From assembly GCF_000151205.2 (NCBI RefSeq), contig NC_016051.1, positions 124,001 to 188,000 of the forward strand: DNA of 64,000 bases, in the 5' to 3' direction. Shown here piece by piece: positions 63,238 to 64,000 of this stretch; positions within the stretch are counted from its first letter, which is position 1, and each line of letters begins with the position of its first letter. The notes beneath the pieces are model-generated. The model saw only the letters and a list, made by a program, of their open reading frames with translations, did no database searches and was not told where the DNA came from. Made by a program: the position numbers and the translations under genes. Source of the stretch: Thermococcus sp. AM4. GTDB taxonomy: Archaea; Methanobacteriota_B; Thermococci; Thermococcales; Thermococcaceae.

Positions 63238-64000
63238 ATGAAAAACGTTCGAATTGGCCTTGTGGTGTTACTGCTCCTTGCTGTTTTGGTTCAAACGCCC
63301 ATGACTGCTGGAGAAGGCTTCGTTGATGTGAATCTGAAGCTCAGTGATTTCAGCTCGGTGGAGCCTATAACCGCGGTTCAGGACGGAAGCTCGATTGTAA
63401 TCGTGGGAGAGGGACAAAGAGTCGATGAGCTCAAAAGGTATTTCCTGATAAAGCTCGATAAAGACTGGAACCTCGAATGGGTGTTTTCGCTTCATCATGA
63501 GGGGGCCGATGTTGTAATAAACGACGTTGCCGTTGTGAATGGCGACATCATCGTGGTTGGAACATTCGAAACCGGTCCCTCCCGCGACCCAACGATGTTC
63601 GTCGCCAGGTTCTCGGGAGACGGAAGGCTGAAGTGGGCAAAGCTCTATGGAATTTACGACGGAGAGAAAGACATGAGCGTTCTCTCAAGGGGACTTGCCG
63701 TTGATGTACAGGGAAACGATATCCTTGTGGGCGGGACCTACGGTTACCCCGGCATCGGCGATGCTTACGGGTGGATCCTTCACCTGGACGGGAGTGGAAA
63801 CGTTCTCAGGTCAAAAACGTTCCGGAGCATGGTCTATAGAATTCACCCAGCTTTCGTAAGGCATCTTGACGACGGGAGAATTCTCGTGGGAGGGGCCTCC
63901 CGAGGGGGCTTCCTGATGGTGCTCGATAATGACAGCGTCCAATGGGCCAGGTTATACGGGGGTGTTCTATCGGTTAATGCGGGCATTAAAACCGAATCCG
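63238..64000 (+). CDS. Secreted protein with beta-propeller-like repeats, N-terminal part (runs off the window)
   Basis: 254 codons are seen. The N-terminus is a signal peptide (MKNVRIGLVVLLLLAVLVQT, then PMTAG). The rest has repeated strands such as DGSSIVIVGEG, NGDIIVVGTF, GNDILVGGTYG and DGRILVGGAS, each followed by a hydrophobic strand with Trp (for example GRLKWAKLYG), spaced about 50 residues apart. This is the pattern of secreted archaeal propeller proteins (WD40/PQQ-like or DUF-type). The substrate is unknown. TATA box: gcttataaaacc (63187-63198); ribosome site GGAGGTAGAGTG. The C-terminus lies outside. Confidence 0.75.
   Translation, partial: MKNVRIGLVVLLLLAVLVQTPMTAGEGFVDVNLKLSDFSSVEPITAVQDGSSIVIVGEGQRVDELKRYFLIKLDKDWNLEWVFSLHHEGADVVINDVAVVNGDIIVVGTFETGPSRDPTMFVARFSGDGRLKWAKLYGIYDGEKDMSVLSRGLAVDVQGNDILVGGTYGYPGIGDAYGWILHLDGSGNVLRSKTFRSMVYRIHPAFVRHLDDGRILVGGASRGGFLMVLDNDSVQWARLYGGVLSVNAGIKTES

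Overview
This is a stretch of a hyperthermophilic euryarchaeal chromosome of the order Thermococcales, most likely the genus Thermococcus. The signs are an ADP-dependent glucokinase with a Thermococcales glycolytic motif, a mannosylglycerate operon (mpgS-mpgP-manC-manB), a Phr-type heat-shock regulator, archaeal information genes (aIF2-alpha, Nop10, RpoP, L37Ae, S17e, S3Ae, S15, SRP19, Pcc1, GAN, Hel308), TATA boxes about 25 nt before short leaders, and strong GGTGAT-type ribosome binding sites. Coding density is high, with many 1-14 nt overlaps inside operons. All names come from reading translations and motifs; no database was searched.

Layout. 1-5450: end of an AAA ATPase, sfsA, L37Ae/RpoP, a small ubiquitin-like modifier, an Lrp regulator divergent from a two-gene LysO exporter, and an aIF2-alpha/Nop10/PAC2 operon. 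5520-8250: nickel/cobalt ECF transporter (CbiM, PDGLE protein, CbiQ, CbiO). 8260-9330: a two-gene permease. 9385-14473: mannosylglycerate operon. 14535-15890: ADP-glucokinase. 15945-18897: iron-siderophore/cobalamin-type ABC importer. 18975-25715: a carbon monoxide dehydrogenase locus (cooC divergent from cooF-cooS, an Fe-S protein, an NAD(P)H oxidoreductase, a second CooF and a hydrogenase-type maturation protease) with no hydrogenase in it. 25759-31303: anion transporters, a radical SAM/SPASM enzyme with its divergent regulator, an NMD3-like protein and DUF424. 31413-46093: Phr, S17e, tRNA-Ser(CGA), MetAP, TrkH, TPR/CYTH/archaemetzincin genes, a TET peptidase, the S3Ae-Pcc1-GAN-S15 block, a ZIP transporter and Hel308. 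46088-52416: dipeptide ABC operon (A-B-C-D-F). 52653-54853: RAM-domain protein, SRP19, DUF257, TrmI.

54894-58797 is the least ordinary part. A protein made of about five 30-residue helical repeats ends in a domain that looks like a polymorphic-toxin nuclease. It is followed by four tandem paralogues that look like immunity proteins. In three of the gaps between these paralogues I find broken pieces of toxin genes, including a 31-nt copy of the intact toxin gene with one mismatch. This is what repeated replacement of toxin tips would leave, and it is unusual for an archaeon.

59009-61326 is an NfnAB/sulfide dehydrogenase pair with a SurR-type palindrome at its promoter. 61413-62091 is an MNT/HEPN toxin-antitoxin pair, followed by twin hairpins and two probable C/D box sRNAs. 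The window ends with a conserved small protein, GcvH, and the start of a secreted protein.

The genes suggest a heterotrophic peptide and sugar fermenter with hydrogen/sulfur redox metabolism, nickel uptake that could feed Ni enzymes, CO oxidation probably coupled to NAD(P)H, and mannosylglycerate as a compatible solute.
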